Shown piece after piece: positions 55,268 to 61,969 of a stretch of 64,000 nucleotides of DNA. Both the position numbers and the translations under genes were made by a program. The DNA lies in NCBI GenBank assembly GCA_965267195.1, contig OZ253942.1, positions 3,596,001 through 3,660,000 of the forward strand, read 5' to 3'. The stretch comes from UBA9659 sp965267195. Lineage in GTDB: Bacteria; Pseudomonadota; Gammaproteobacteria; Pseudomonadales; Azotimanducaceae. How positions within the stretch are numbered: position 1 is the first letter of the stretch; each line of letters opens with the position of its first letter. The notes beneath the pieces were generated by a model. The model ran no database searches, was not told the origin of the DNA, and saw nothing but the letters and a program-made list of their open reading frames with translations.

Positions 55268-55669
55268 ATGACAAGTGAAAAAGCAGTTGAACATGAAGTG
55301 GGTTTTGAATTTCTCGAACAGGTGTCTTCGTTCTTTTCGAGTCACTTGGGTATGAGTGAGTCTGTCTTCAGCCAAACGATGTTAAACGGGACCAAGGACT
55401 ACTACGCTTATCTGAAATCCAGCGGGAATTTAATAAGCGATGACAAGCTGGAAAGCCTCTTAGTAAACCTGAACCGGTACAGGCAGCTTGTATCTGGCCA
55501 GATCAAGGTATCTGATCCAGCTTTGTTTGACATACAACGCACGAAAGAGCTCGATGTGGTTGATGGCTTTGTCGCTCGTTTATCGTGGCACTTCTTTAGA
55601 AAGAGAGCTAACAAAGTAAACATTGGGTTAGACAAAATCGTTAATGAGCACGGTCGTATATCGGGTTGA
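55268..55669 (+). CDS. Hypothetical small helical protein
   Basis: A 133-residue protein I do not recognise. It starts MTSEKAVEHEVGFEFLEQVSSFFSSHLGMSESVFSQTML and is predicted mostly helical, with a segment LGMSESVFSQTMLNG that resembles the turn of a helix-turn-helix. A TTG one codon earlier is possible; GGAG is close upstream. The next gene carries a similar short motif (LGMSETYLFS), so the two may be distant cousins. Confidence 0.5.
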   Translation: MTSEKAVEHEVGFEFLEQVSSFFSSHLGMSESVFSQTMLNGTKDYYAYLKSSGNLISDDKLESLLVNLNRYRQLVSGQIKVSDPALFDIQRTKELDVVDGFVARLSWHFFRKRANKVNIGLDKIVNEHGRISG

Positions 55670-55700
55670 CTCACAGGCTTCGACTCAGACTCATAAATAA

Positions 55701-55716
55701 AGTTATTCGAATAACT
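55701..55716. promoter_or_regulatory. Perfect 16-bp palindrome upstream of the 97-residue gene
   Basis: AGTTATTCGAATAACT is a complete palindrome placed 13 bases before the GTG start at 55730. Its length and position fit a dimeric repressor operator, probably for one of the two neighbouring small genes. Confidence 0.55.
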
Positions 55717-55729
55717 CAGGGGTTCTGGA

Positions 55730-56023
55730 GTGGATGAGCTGATCGAAATTTTCAAGGCTTTAAAAGAAATTGATCCGAGTCTCACAAAGCGAAAGTTTAG
55801 TCGTGAGTACTTGGGCATGAGCGAGACATATCTGTTTTCGCGTAAATACTATGGAAAACCAGTAAGCGACACAGCGAAACTGACGCTATACAAGGAACTT
55901 GTTGGAATTTCTCGCATATGGGCAGATGTATATGCGGAGTATGGCAGGACGCATTATCTGATGAGGCATCAACAGTATTCTGCTATCGCCGCAATGGCTG
56001 AATCTGTGTTGCTTGGTACCTAG
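55730..56023 (+). CDS. Hypothetical small protein, HTH-like
   Basis: A 97-residue protein starting with GTG. The segment SLTKRKFSREYLGMSETYLFSRKYYGKPVSD (about residues 17-47) looks like a Cro-type helix-turn-helix, similar in layout to the DUF6626-type small proteins, though I cannot confirm that family. A 16-bp palindrome just upstream makes autorepression plausible. It converges on merR. Confidence 0.5.
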   Translation: MDELIEIFKALKEIDPSLTKRKFSREYLGMSETYLFSRKYYGKPVSDTAKLTLYKELVGISRIWADVYAEYGRTHYLMRHQQYSAIAAMAESVLLGT

Positions 56024-56059
56024 CATCCCGCAGGGCAGATTAGTTTTTTCCGACGCTGA

Positions 56060-56455
56060 TCAAGCTTGTAGTGCATCAAGAATCGGACAATCCGGAATTT
56101 CTTCTCCTGAACACTGTTCGACCAAAGATTTTAGGGTTTTCTGCATACGCTTGAGGTCTGATATTTTTGACGCAATGTCCTGCAGATGTTTGTCCGCAAT
56201 GGATTTTACTTTTTCACAAGTGGCGATGTTCTTATCTTCCAAAGTTAGCAAATCTCTTACCTCTGCCATCGAAAAGCCCAGTTCCCGGCAACGTCGGATA
56301 AACACAATTCTCTCTATGTGTGCTTGCGCATAGACGCGATGTCCTCCACTGGTTCGGCCGGGGTGAGGTAACAATCCTTCTTTTTCGTAATAGCGAATTG
56401 TCTCGATATTGCAGGACGTTATTGATGAAACTTTCCCGATGGTTATTCGGTCCAT
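56060..56455 (-). CDS. merR: MerR family metal-responsive regulator
   Basis: A 131-residue regulator with the MerR winged helix (IGKVSSITSCNIETIRYYEKEGLLP) and a dimerisation helix. Metal-ligand cysteines Cys80, Cys115 and Cys123 are spaced 35 and 8 apart; in mercury MerR the spacing is 35 and 9, so the site is close to, but one residue shorter than, the Hg(II) site. It is divergent from the four-gene operon and has a MerR-type promoter between them. Mercury or a related soft metal is the likely signal. Confidence 0.85.
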   Translation of the reverse strand: MDRITIGKVSSITSCNIETIRYYEKEGLLPHPGRTSGGHRVYAQAHIERIVFIRRCRELGFSMAEVRDLLTLEDKNIATCEKVKSIADKHLQDIASKISDLKRMQKTLKSLVEQCSGEEIPDCPILDALQA

Positions 56456-56465
56456 GAAATAGGTC

Positions 56466-56496
56466 TTGATTCTGTAGTAACTACAGATATTACCAT
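56466..56496 (+). promoter_or_regulatory. MerR-type promoter/operator with 19-bp spacer
   Basis: -35 TTGATT (56466-56471), 19-bp spacer, -10 TACCAT (56491-56496). The spacer holds the dyad CTGTAGT-A-ACTACAG (56472-56486). The over-long 19-bp spacing is the hallmark of promoters that MerR proteins untwist. The expected start of transcription falls within a base or two of the ATG at 56503, so the message may be leaderless. Confidence 0.8.
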
Positions 56497-56502
56497 GAGA
56501 AG

Positions 56503-57048
56503 ATGAGCCAATCAGACGAACTACAATTGGTTACACCTGGCACTCTCCACCGACCAGGAGTATATGGCCGCTCGGCGCGGTTTTTGCTGGGTGTCGCGTG
56601 TCTTTATGCGCTCTTTGAACTGGTTACTTTCCGAGACAACATAGTTTCGCAACCCTTTTCATCATTGCCGAACATTTCTGTGATGTTAGTTATTGCGTTG
56701 TGCATCGTGAATTATGTCGTGAATATCGGTTTCGGCGTAAGTTGGAAGAGATTACCCAGTATTGTTTCTGTAGCGGTGATCGGCATCGCGATGCTTGCAG
56801 CCTGGACAGTAACGGGCAGCGCTGATAACGAATATGCTGGACTAATTCTCTGGCTTTGGTTGGTGTATTTCTATGCACACCTCGGGTTCTCTTTCGTGTT
56901 GGCATCGATTATCGCCACTCCAGGGTGTGAAATGAGGGCCATACCTGAGCTTGTTGGAAAAGTGAGGCGGCAGGAAGTTGAAGAACATCATTGTCCAGCG
57001 GCGTTTATTCAAAAAATCGATGATTGGGAAATGAAACTCAATGGCTGA
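56503..57048 (+). CDS. Membrane protein of a MerR-controlled operon, unknown family
   Basis: A 181-residue protein with four hydrophobic segments (about 27-42, 58-78, 84-105 and 115-137) followed by a cytoplasmic tail. The tail begins with ATPGCEMRAIPELVG and has a second Cys in EEHHCPAAF. The cysteine after the last helix could pass a metal to the next carrier. I do not know the family name. There is no ribosome site before ATG 56503, in keeping with a leaderless start. It overlaps the next gene by 8 bp. Confidence 0.65.
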   Translation: MSQSDELQLVTPGTLHRPGVYGRSARFLLGVACLYALFELVTFRDNIVSQPFSSLPNISVMLVIALCIVNYVVNIGFGVSWKRLPSIVSVAVIGIAMLAAWTVTGSADNEYAGLILWLWLVYFYAHLGFSFVLASIIATPGCEMRAIPELVGKVRRQEVEEHHCPAAFIQKIDDWEMKLNG

Positions 57049-57256
57049 GCAACTCAAACTCAACTCAACAATCACTTGTCCGAGGTGCGGACATTCTGAA
57101 TACGAAGAAATGCCGACTGACGCATGCCAGTTTTTTTACGACTGCAAAGGTTGTGGTGAAGTGCTGCGACCAAATCATGGCGATTGCTGTGTTTATTGTT
57201 CGTTTGGTGATGTTCCTTGTCCGCCTATTCAGCAGGGAGATGTATGTTGCGAATAG
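57041..57256 (+). CDS. GDCCVxC domain small protein
   Basis: A 71-residue cysteine-rich protein with ten cysteines: CPRCG near residue 13, CKGCGEVL near 35, then HGDCCVYCSFGDVPCPP, the GDCCVxC signature, and a final CC. The pattern suggests zinc or soft-metal binding. In some relatives one cysteine of the signature is selenocysteine; here all are cysteine. It overlaps its neighbours on both sides, so translation is coupled. Confidence 0.8.
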   Translation: MAEQLKLNSTITCPRCGHSEYEEMPTDACQFFYDCKGCGEVLRPNHGDCCVYCSFGDVPCPPIQQGDVCCE

Positions 57257-57594
57257 AAGAACACGGCGACAACACAGCCATCACAACTGGCAGTTCGTTC
57301 GCGCTGAGTTCTGTTGCTGCGTTCATCGGGCTGTGTTGCCTGGGTCCGGTAGCCGTTACCCTGTTTGGCGTTAGCGGTGCTGTCTTTCTTGCAAGGCTGG
57401 AGCCGGCAAGACCCTATTTCCTGGTTGCAGCCAGCTTACTAACACTTGTTAGTGCGTGGTTCCTGTATTTCCGACCACTGATATCCGGTTATCAGATTTC
57501 GAGAAACGTTTATCAGCATTTGCTCTTTGTGATCTCCATCTGTCTCATCTTGTTTGCTGCATTTGCTGATCGTGTGTTGTGGTATTTTCAATGA
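57244..57594 (+). CDS. merT: MerT-like mercuric transport protein
   Basis: A 116-residue inner-membrane protein with three to four helices. The first helix carries the vicinal pair in GLCCLGPVAVTLFGVSGA, which matches the metal-binding CCLGP of MerT, and the following LEPARPYFLVAASLLTL matches its next helix. ATG at 57244 has GGGAG five bases upstream and starts inside the previous gene. No MerP or MerA gene is in the window. The start of the next gene overlaps its stop (ATGA). Confidence 0.78.
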   Translation: MLRIEEHGDNTAITTGSSFALSSVAAFIGLCCLGPVAVTLFGVSGAVFLARLEPARPYFLVAASLLTLVSAWFLYFRPLISGYQISRNVYQHLLFVISICLILFAAFADRVLWYFQ

Positions 57595-58169
57595 AGGGGA
57601 TGGCTACGCTGATTGTCATTGCGGTTCTATTGCAAGGGTGCAGTGATGGTAATGTCCAAGCTCAATCAAGTGAATTCAGGGACAACTATGTCGTATTGGG
57701 GAATTCACTTGCAGTTAGAGATGAGTTTAACGCCTATGCTGATCAACTGAAGCTGTTGTTCATTGTTGGTCCCAGCTGAGGTGTTTGCTTGCGAGGTCTG
57801 GCAGACTTTGCTGATTCAGAATTGCCGAAGCTATTGGAGCAAGGCGGGATAGAGGTGATGGTGTTGTTTGTGCCTGAACTAGGCGCAGAGGAAAGACATG
57901 TCATTCCTGCCATGAAGTTTCTACGAGACGATTCTGTGCACTACTATTGGTCGCCCGATAGGGAAGTGATGTCGATGTTCGGTGCGTCGATCGGCCATGA
58001 GGTTGATTTATGGGATTATTGGGCGATTTATGATCGTGAACTTCAGTGGACAGGATCGTCTCCACCGGAACCAAGTTTCTGGCAGCATCAGATGGCTGGA
58101 CTACCAATTGATGCGAAGCTTGATGTAAGTGAATTCAACGAGCGCGTTAGGTCGCGATTGGCACAGTAG
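57591..58169 (+). CDS. Predicted selenocysteine-containing thioredoxin-like lipoprotein
   Basis: A 192-residue frame if the in-frame UGA at 57777-57779 is read as selenocysteine (position 63). The N terminus MKGMATLIVIAVLLQGC gives a lipobox (Cys17). The UGA sits in LLFIVGPS-U-GVC-LRGLADF: a strand, then U-x-x-C, then a helix, the active-site layout of thioredoxin folds. The frame stays open and protein-like for 129 more codons. A hairpin fitting a bacterial SECIS lies 13-31 bases after the UGA. ATGA overlap couples it to merT. Alternatives are a nonsense-mutated pseudogene or a sequencing error, but the motif and hairpin argue for selenocysteine. Confidence 0.75.
57792..57810 (+). promoter_or_regulatory. 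Candidate bacterial SECIS hairpin
   Basis: CGAGGTCT-GGC-AGACTTTG folds into an 8-bp stem (with two or three G-U pairs) and a three-base loop beginning with G. The loop starts 21 bases after the UGA. The published bacterial SECIS model asks for a short stem-loop close behind the UGA, with a G among the first loop bases and the loop about 16-37 bases from the UGA; this one qualifies. Confidence 0.65.
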
Positions 58170-58198
58170 AACCAAGTGCTAATACAAGCTGTCTGCCG

Positions 58199-59410
58199 CT
58201 AGAAGCGAACTCGGGCGACTCTGACCTGTTTTTCCGAACTGACTTCGGTCCAGGTTACAAAAACATCATCGCCACTTGAAGTCATGACAGGGAATCCGCT
58301 TTGGCGTGAAGAAACTGTTTCCGCAATCGTAGCGGAATCGAGTAGCTCACCATCGTAGTTATAGGCGGCAGCTTTTATTGAGGCTGATTTGCCAGCAGTC
58401 TCCAGCCAACTGATCACAACTTTGCCAGATTCCAGCATCGCAACACTCACCCGGCCATTCGTATCCTGTTGGGCTACCGTCACAGTGTTTTCGAAGGAGT
58501 CTCCGTTATCAGTTGATAAAGAGAGGTTCACCTTTGGCTGGTTGTCCTTAGCTGAAAACCAGCCGACTGCAACTTGGTGTTTTTGTGCCGCCACGGATGG
58601 CCCATTAACGGGGCATCCTGCAATCTCCCAGTTGTCTACATAGACTGGGGTTGGTGTCGTCCATGATTCGTTTTCCAGGCGCGTGATAAAAATGTCCCGC
58701 ATCTCTGACTCTGTCCGGTTACGATAAGCAACTACTGGTCCACCAGAAGACATGGCAACACTGGTTTGACAACAATCACAAACCAGGTCGTCGAGTTCCC
58801 ATTCAGCCATGGTGTTGCCGTCGGCGTTAAAAATACCAGCCCGCAGTGTCATTCCTCCCGACCCGTGTCCAGTTGCGTCATGCGATGCATGCCCGGCTGT
58901 GTTTCGCCCGTCCAGCCACGAGATCAGTGTTCGATCATCTGACAGGGGCAGCATTCCCACGAATCCATGCTCTGCGCTCACACCGTCTGTATGGATAATC
59001 CTTGGCTCACTCCAACTCTTAGTTTCTGGGTTGCGAAACACTGCAACGACGTCATAGTTGTATGTGCCTTCATCTCGTTTTTGCAGCCAATGTGCTGTCA
59101 TGGATTGATCAGTGGTGATGACGAAAGGGAAATCGGCCCAGTTGACGAACCAATCAGTGCCCGACGCAATCATCTGGGGCTTTGAGAATTTGTCCTTTGA
59201 AAGTGTGGAGAAGTAGAGCGAATCATTTTTGCCGTCTGTTTCCACCCAAGAGAGAATGATCCCGCCTGATCTATCTGTGAAAACCCGTGACAAGCTGGAA
59301 GCTTCAGTAGCGGGGCTTTCAAGTAATGTAACTTCTGCGGCATCGCTACCAAGCGGCAATTTCACGAGAAATAGCGTTGTGATCGTCAAATATAGAATGC
59401 TCTTGCTCAT
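58199..59410 (-). CDS. Exported sialidase-fold-like beta-propeller protein with CDCC motif
   Basis: A 403-residue protein with a signal peptide (to about residue 24) and repeated propeller blades (SGGIILSWVETDGKNDSLYFS, DDRTLISWLDGRN, GKVVISWLETAGK). It lacks the Asp-box set needed to call a sialidase. The motif VCDCCQTS near residue 215, and a later cysteine in IAGCPVNGPS, look like a metal or redox site. Overlap (ATGA) with the thioredoxin gene and a CsoR gene just upstream tie it to copper response. The role is unknown. Confidence 0.7.
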   Translation of the reverse strand: MSKSILYLTITTLFLVKLPLGSDAAEVTLLESPATEASSLSRVFTDRSGGIILSWVETDGKNDSLYFSTLSKDKFSKPQMIASGTDWFVNWADFPFVITTDQSMTAHWLQKRDEGTYNYDVVAVFRNPETKSWSEPRIIHTDGVSAEHGFVGMLPLSDDRTLISWLDGRNTAGHASHDATGHGSGGMTLRAGIFNADGNTMAEWELDDLVCDCCQTSVAMSSGGPVVAYRNRTESEMRDIFITRLENESWTTPTPVYVDNWEIAGCPVNGPSVAAQKHQVAVGWFSAKDNQPKVNLSLSTDNGDSFENTVTVAQQDTNGRVSVAMLESGKVVISWLETAGKSASIKAAAYNYDGELLDSATIAETVSSRQSGFPVMTSSGDDVFVTWTEVSSEKQVRVARVRF

Positions 59411-59847
59411 TGTGCTGCTCCAATTAGTTGGCCAAGTTGAATCTTGATGGATTCACGGGTTTGAGCGCCGATCAACCTCGCCATCTCTACCCCATCGGGT
59501 GATAAAATCAGAGTCGTTGGTAACACGTTAGGTGGTGACACGCTTAACGCATCAACCTGTTCTTGGTGCAGCGTCGGGAATTCAATGCCCATGCGCTCTG
59601 CAAGCATTAGTGTTTGGTCTCTATCGTCTTCATCGAAGTTGATACCGACTAAGCCGATGTCCACGGCGTCCAGTTCTTGAGAGAGCAAGTTCAGTTCAGG
59701 AATCTCGATACGACACGGTGCGCAGGTAATGGACCAGTAGTTCACAACCATCCATCGTTGAGAATCCAGTTTGTCCTGCTCAGCGATGGTCTGGAATGAT
59801 GTTAATGCGAGTGCTACTGACAATAGCGTGAGGATGCAGATTCTCAT
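59407..59847 (-). CDS. TlpA/ResA-like periplasmic thioredoxin
   Basis: A 146-residue protein with a signal peptide (to about residue 22) and a thioredoxin fold whose active site is C-x-x-C in SITCAPCRIE. The FPTLHQEQ and VLPTTLILSPDG (cis-Pro loop) parts are in order. It may keep cysteines of the beta-propeller protein reduced or oxidised. Middle gene of csoR-tlpA-propeller, 13 bp after csoR. Confidence 0.85.
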   Translation of the reverse strand: MRICILTLLSVALALTSFQTIAEQDKLDSQRWMVVNYWSITCAPCRIEIPELNLLSQELDAVDIGLVGINFDEDDRDQTLMLAERMGIEFPTLHQEQVDALSVSPPNVLPTTLILSPDGVEMARLIGAQTRESIKIQLGQLIGAAQ

Positions 59848-59860
59848 GATTTGATGCCAG

Positions 59861-60133
59861 TCACCGCTTTACCTTGGAAAACAGTTCAATCAGTTCAGCA
59901 AACTTTTCACGCTGTTCAGTTCTGTCTCCAGTTTCGATCGCTGCCAAGACACACGTGGATGCGTGATCGTTGAGTATGGCGTCCTCAACCTTTGCAAGAG
60001 CTGCTTTCACAGCCTGTAACTGCGTCAAAACGTCTATGCAATATCGCTCTTCTTCAATCATGCGATCAATGCCACGGACTTGCCCTTCAATGCGTCGGAG
60101 CCTCTTCCTAATAGCGGATTTTTCTTCGTTCAA
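59861..60133 (-). CDS. csoR: CsoR/RcnR family copper-sensing repressor
   Basis: A 90-residue all-helical repressor with Cys32, His57 and Cys61, spacing 25 and 4, which is the Cu(I) fingerprint of CsoR; Tyr31 also fits. Start is TTG at 60133 (NEEKSAIRKRLRRIEGQVRG is the usual N terminus). A G-tract operator lies directly upstream, between this gene and the divergent copper genes, so it probably controls both sides. Confidence 0.9.
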   Translation of the reverse strand: MNEEKSAIRKRLRRIEGQVRGIDRMIEEERYCIDVLTQLQAVKAALAKVEDAILNDHASTCVLAAIETGDRTEQREKFAELIELFSKVKR

Positions 60134-60136
60134 GAT

Positions 60137-60165
60137 TTGACCTATACCCTAGGGGGGTATACGAT
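60137..60165 (+). promoter_or_regulatory. Copper promoter with CsoR-type operator in the spacer
   Basis: -35 TTGACC (60137-60142) and -10 TACGAT (60160-60165) are 17 bp apart; between and into them lies TATACCCTAGGGGGGTATA (60143-60161), a near-palindromic G/C-tract operator of the CsoR/RcnR kind. Repressor binding would block RNA polymerase. The start of transcription should lie only about 2-5 bases before ATG 60175. Confidence 0.75.
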
Positions 60166-60174
60166 TATAGGGCT

Positions 60175-60558
60175 ATGAAAGCGTTTGTATCAACAATTCT
60201 CAGTGTCTGTCTGCTTGTTGCAGGTGTGACCTGTGCGTGTGAGCTACAGGCGCTTCCGATGGACCTTTCTATGGATCATGGGGGCGAGGGTAGCCACGGT
60301 GCGATGCATCAAATGGATCAATCAATGCCCTGTGATCACACGGATTGCGGCAATGGTTGCCTTGCGACTGGAACGATTAGCAAAACTGAGCTGGCGCCGA
60401 AGCCCATTCAGTTTGTTGATCTCGATCATGCAGTTAACAATACCCTTGAATCGCTCCTAAATAACGAACCACTAAGTGCGACTGAAACCGGTCCGCCGTA
60501 TGTTCTATCCGCTCTTCAGTCTACTCCTGTGACCCGGCGCGACCTGCTGCTGGAATAA
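60175..60558 (+). CDS. Exported Met/His/Cys-rich protein, probable copper binding
   Basis: A 127-residue protein with a signal peptide (cleavage around residues 20-23). Its middle (about residues 29-65) is packed with metal ligands: MDLSMDHGG, HGAMHQMDQSM and CDHTDCGNGC. The rest is unremarkable. It is first in the copper-regulated operon ahead of the CusCBA genes and could buffer periplasmic copper or hand it to the pump. I do not recognise a named family. Confidence 0.65.
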   Translation: MKAFVSTILSVCLLVAGVTCACELQALPMDLSMDHGGEGSHGAMHQMDQSMPCDHTDCGNGCLATGTISKTELAPKPIQFVDLDHAVNNTLESLLNNEPLSATETGPPYVLSALQSTPVTRRDLLLE

Positions 60559-60652
60559 ATCTGCTACCCGTCTAAGAGCAAGAATGCTCTTTCGTGTCTG
60601 TTAGACATTAAAAACGTCGTTAACACGACCCTTTAATTCATGAGGGAAGCAG
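60559..60652 (+). promoter_or_regulatory. Intercistronic region with three consecutive hairpins
   Basis: Three small inverted repeats follow each other: AAGAGCA-AGAA-TGCTCTT (60574-60591), TGTCT-GTT-AGACA (60595-60607) and GTCGT-TAAC-ACGAC (60616-60629). None is followed by a strong T-tract, so they look more like RNA-processing or stability structures than a terminator. Confidence 0.4.
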
Positions 60653-61969
60653 ATGAGATATCTCACTACTCTTATTTTTTTTCAATCGTTGATTGTCGTC
60701 AGCATCATGCTGACCACTCCGACACGAATACAAGCTTCTGAACTTTTGAGCGCAACGGAGCCGCTCGATATTGGCGAGGCGGTTCAGATTGCCCTTGATG
60801 CCAACTCACGGCTTCTAATGCTCGACGCAGAGGTAGAGGCAATGGCGTTTGCTCCCTCGCAGGTGGGGGCACTACCGGACCTGATGCTCTCTTTTAACGC
60901 CATGAACCTGCCGACAGATACGTTTGATCTGGATCAGGAACCGATGACACAGCTACAACTCATGCTGTCTCAAAAACTGCCTTTTCCAGGGAAGAGAGAA
61001 CTGCGACGGGAAGTAGCGGAAACAATGGTGGGTGTTGCCCAAAAGCAAACCGACGAATATAGGGATGTACTTACTGGAAAAGTGCGCGAAGCGTGGTGGC
61101 GCCTGTTTGCTGCTGATCGAAGCTTACAAATTGTGGAAAGCAATAAATTGTTGCTTAGAGATTTTGTTGAAATTGCCACGACCAAATATGCCGTTGGTAA
61201 GGGGCTCCAGCAGGATGTTCTTTTAGCAGAGCTTGAGCTATCGAGGCTGATTAATCGTGAAGCCCAGTTAACTGGCAACCGACGACGCGTTCAAGCGACG
61301 CTGAATGGGTTGCTTAATCGCGTCCCGGAGCACCCCATAACTCTCCCCAAAGACCCGCCAAGTGAGACGCTGCCATCGCTTGAACCCGTAACAAGCTTGG
61401 CCAAGTTTGCTGTGGAGCGTCGTGACTTGCTTAAAGCCATCGAGCTTAAGCTTGAGGCTGCGGACAAAAGAGTGGAGTTAGCGGAAAAGGATCGTTGGCC
61501 TGATTTTCAAGTGGGTGTTGGTTACGCAGACCGACAAGGTAGCGATCCTATTAGAGGGAGTCGAACGGACTTCCTGAGTCTGATGTTCAGCATAAACCTG
61601 CCACTCTACTCAGGTCAGAAACAAGACAAGGCGCTACAGCAACGAATACATGATCGTGAGTATGAGCGTTATCGTTTGTCCGACACCATTCGCGTCATCG
61701 AAACAGAAATAGGTGTGCAAGCCGCCGAGTATTCAGCCGCCCGAGAACAGGCTTTGCTCTTGAAGAATGAAATCATTCCGCAGGCAGAACAAACCGTGTC
61801 GTCGATGCTGGCTGGGTACGAGGTCAACAAAGTCGATTTTCTTAACGTCGTAAACGGGCAAATCATGCTCTACAACGCGTCGATTGATTACTGGAATGCA
61901 ATGGCAAGTGCCAAACAGGCGCTTGCGAGGCTGGCCGCTGGTGTCGGCAAGGAGTCTATTTATGAATAA
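60653..61969 (+). CDS. cusC: TolC-family outer membrane efflux protein (CusC-like)
   Basis: A 438-residue protein with a signal peptide (to about residue 29) and two TolC-type repeats, each with long coiled-coil helices (LDIGEAVQIALDANSRLLMLDAE at the start; FSINLPLYSGQKQDKAL in the second half). No lipobox is seen, unlike E. coli CusC. It forms the outer-membrane channel of the copper/silver pump with the next two genes. GAGGG precedes the ATG; it overlaps cusB by 8 bp. Confidence 0.88.
   Translation: MRYLTTLIFFQSLIVVSIMLTTPTRIQASELLSATEPLDIGEAVQIALDANSRLLMLDAEVEAMAFAPSQVGALPDLMLSFNAMNLPTDTFDLDQEPMTQLQLMLSQKLPFPGKRELRREVAETMVGVAQKQTDEYRDVLTGKVREAWWRLFAADRSLQIVESNKLLLRDFVEIATTKYAVGKGLQQDVLLAELELSRLINREAQLTGNRRRVQATLNGLLNRVPEHPITLPKDPPSETLPSLEPVTSLAKFAVERRDLLKAIELKLEAADKRVELAEKDRWPDFQVGVGYADRQGSDPIRGSRTDFLSLMFSINLPLYSGQKQDKALQQRIHDREYERYRLSDTIRVIETEIGVQAAEYSAAREQALLLKNEIIPQAEQTVSSMLAGYEVNKVDFLNVVNGQIMLYNASIDYWNAMASAKQALARLAAGVGKESIYE

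Noticed and set aside
56466..56493. MerR-operon promoter read as TTGATT-16-TATTAC
   Set aside because: The 19-bp alternative with TACCAT centres the dyad properly between -35 and -10, as in MerR promoters.
57591..57779. Separate 62-residue lipoprotein ending at the UGA, followed by a second gene at 57789
   Set aside because: The frame is continuous, the downstream piece has no ribosome site, and the UGA falls in a U-x-x-C motif with a fitting hairpin; one selenoprotein gene is more likely.
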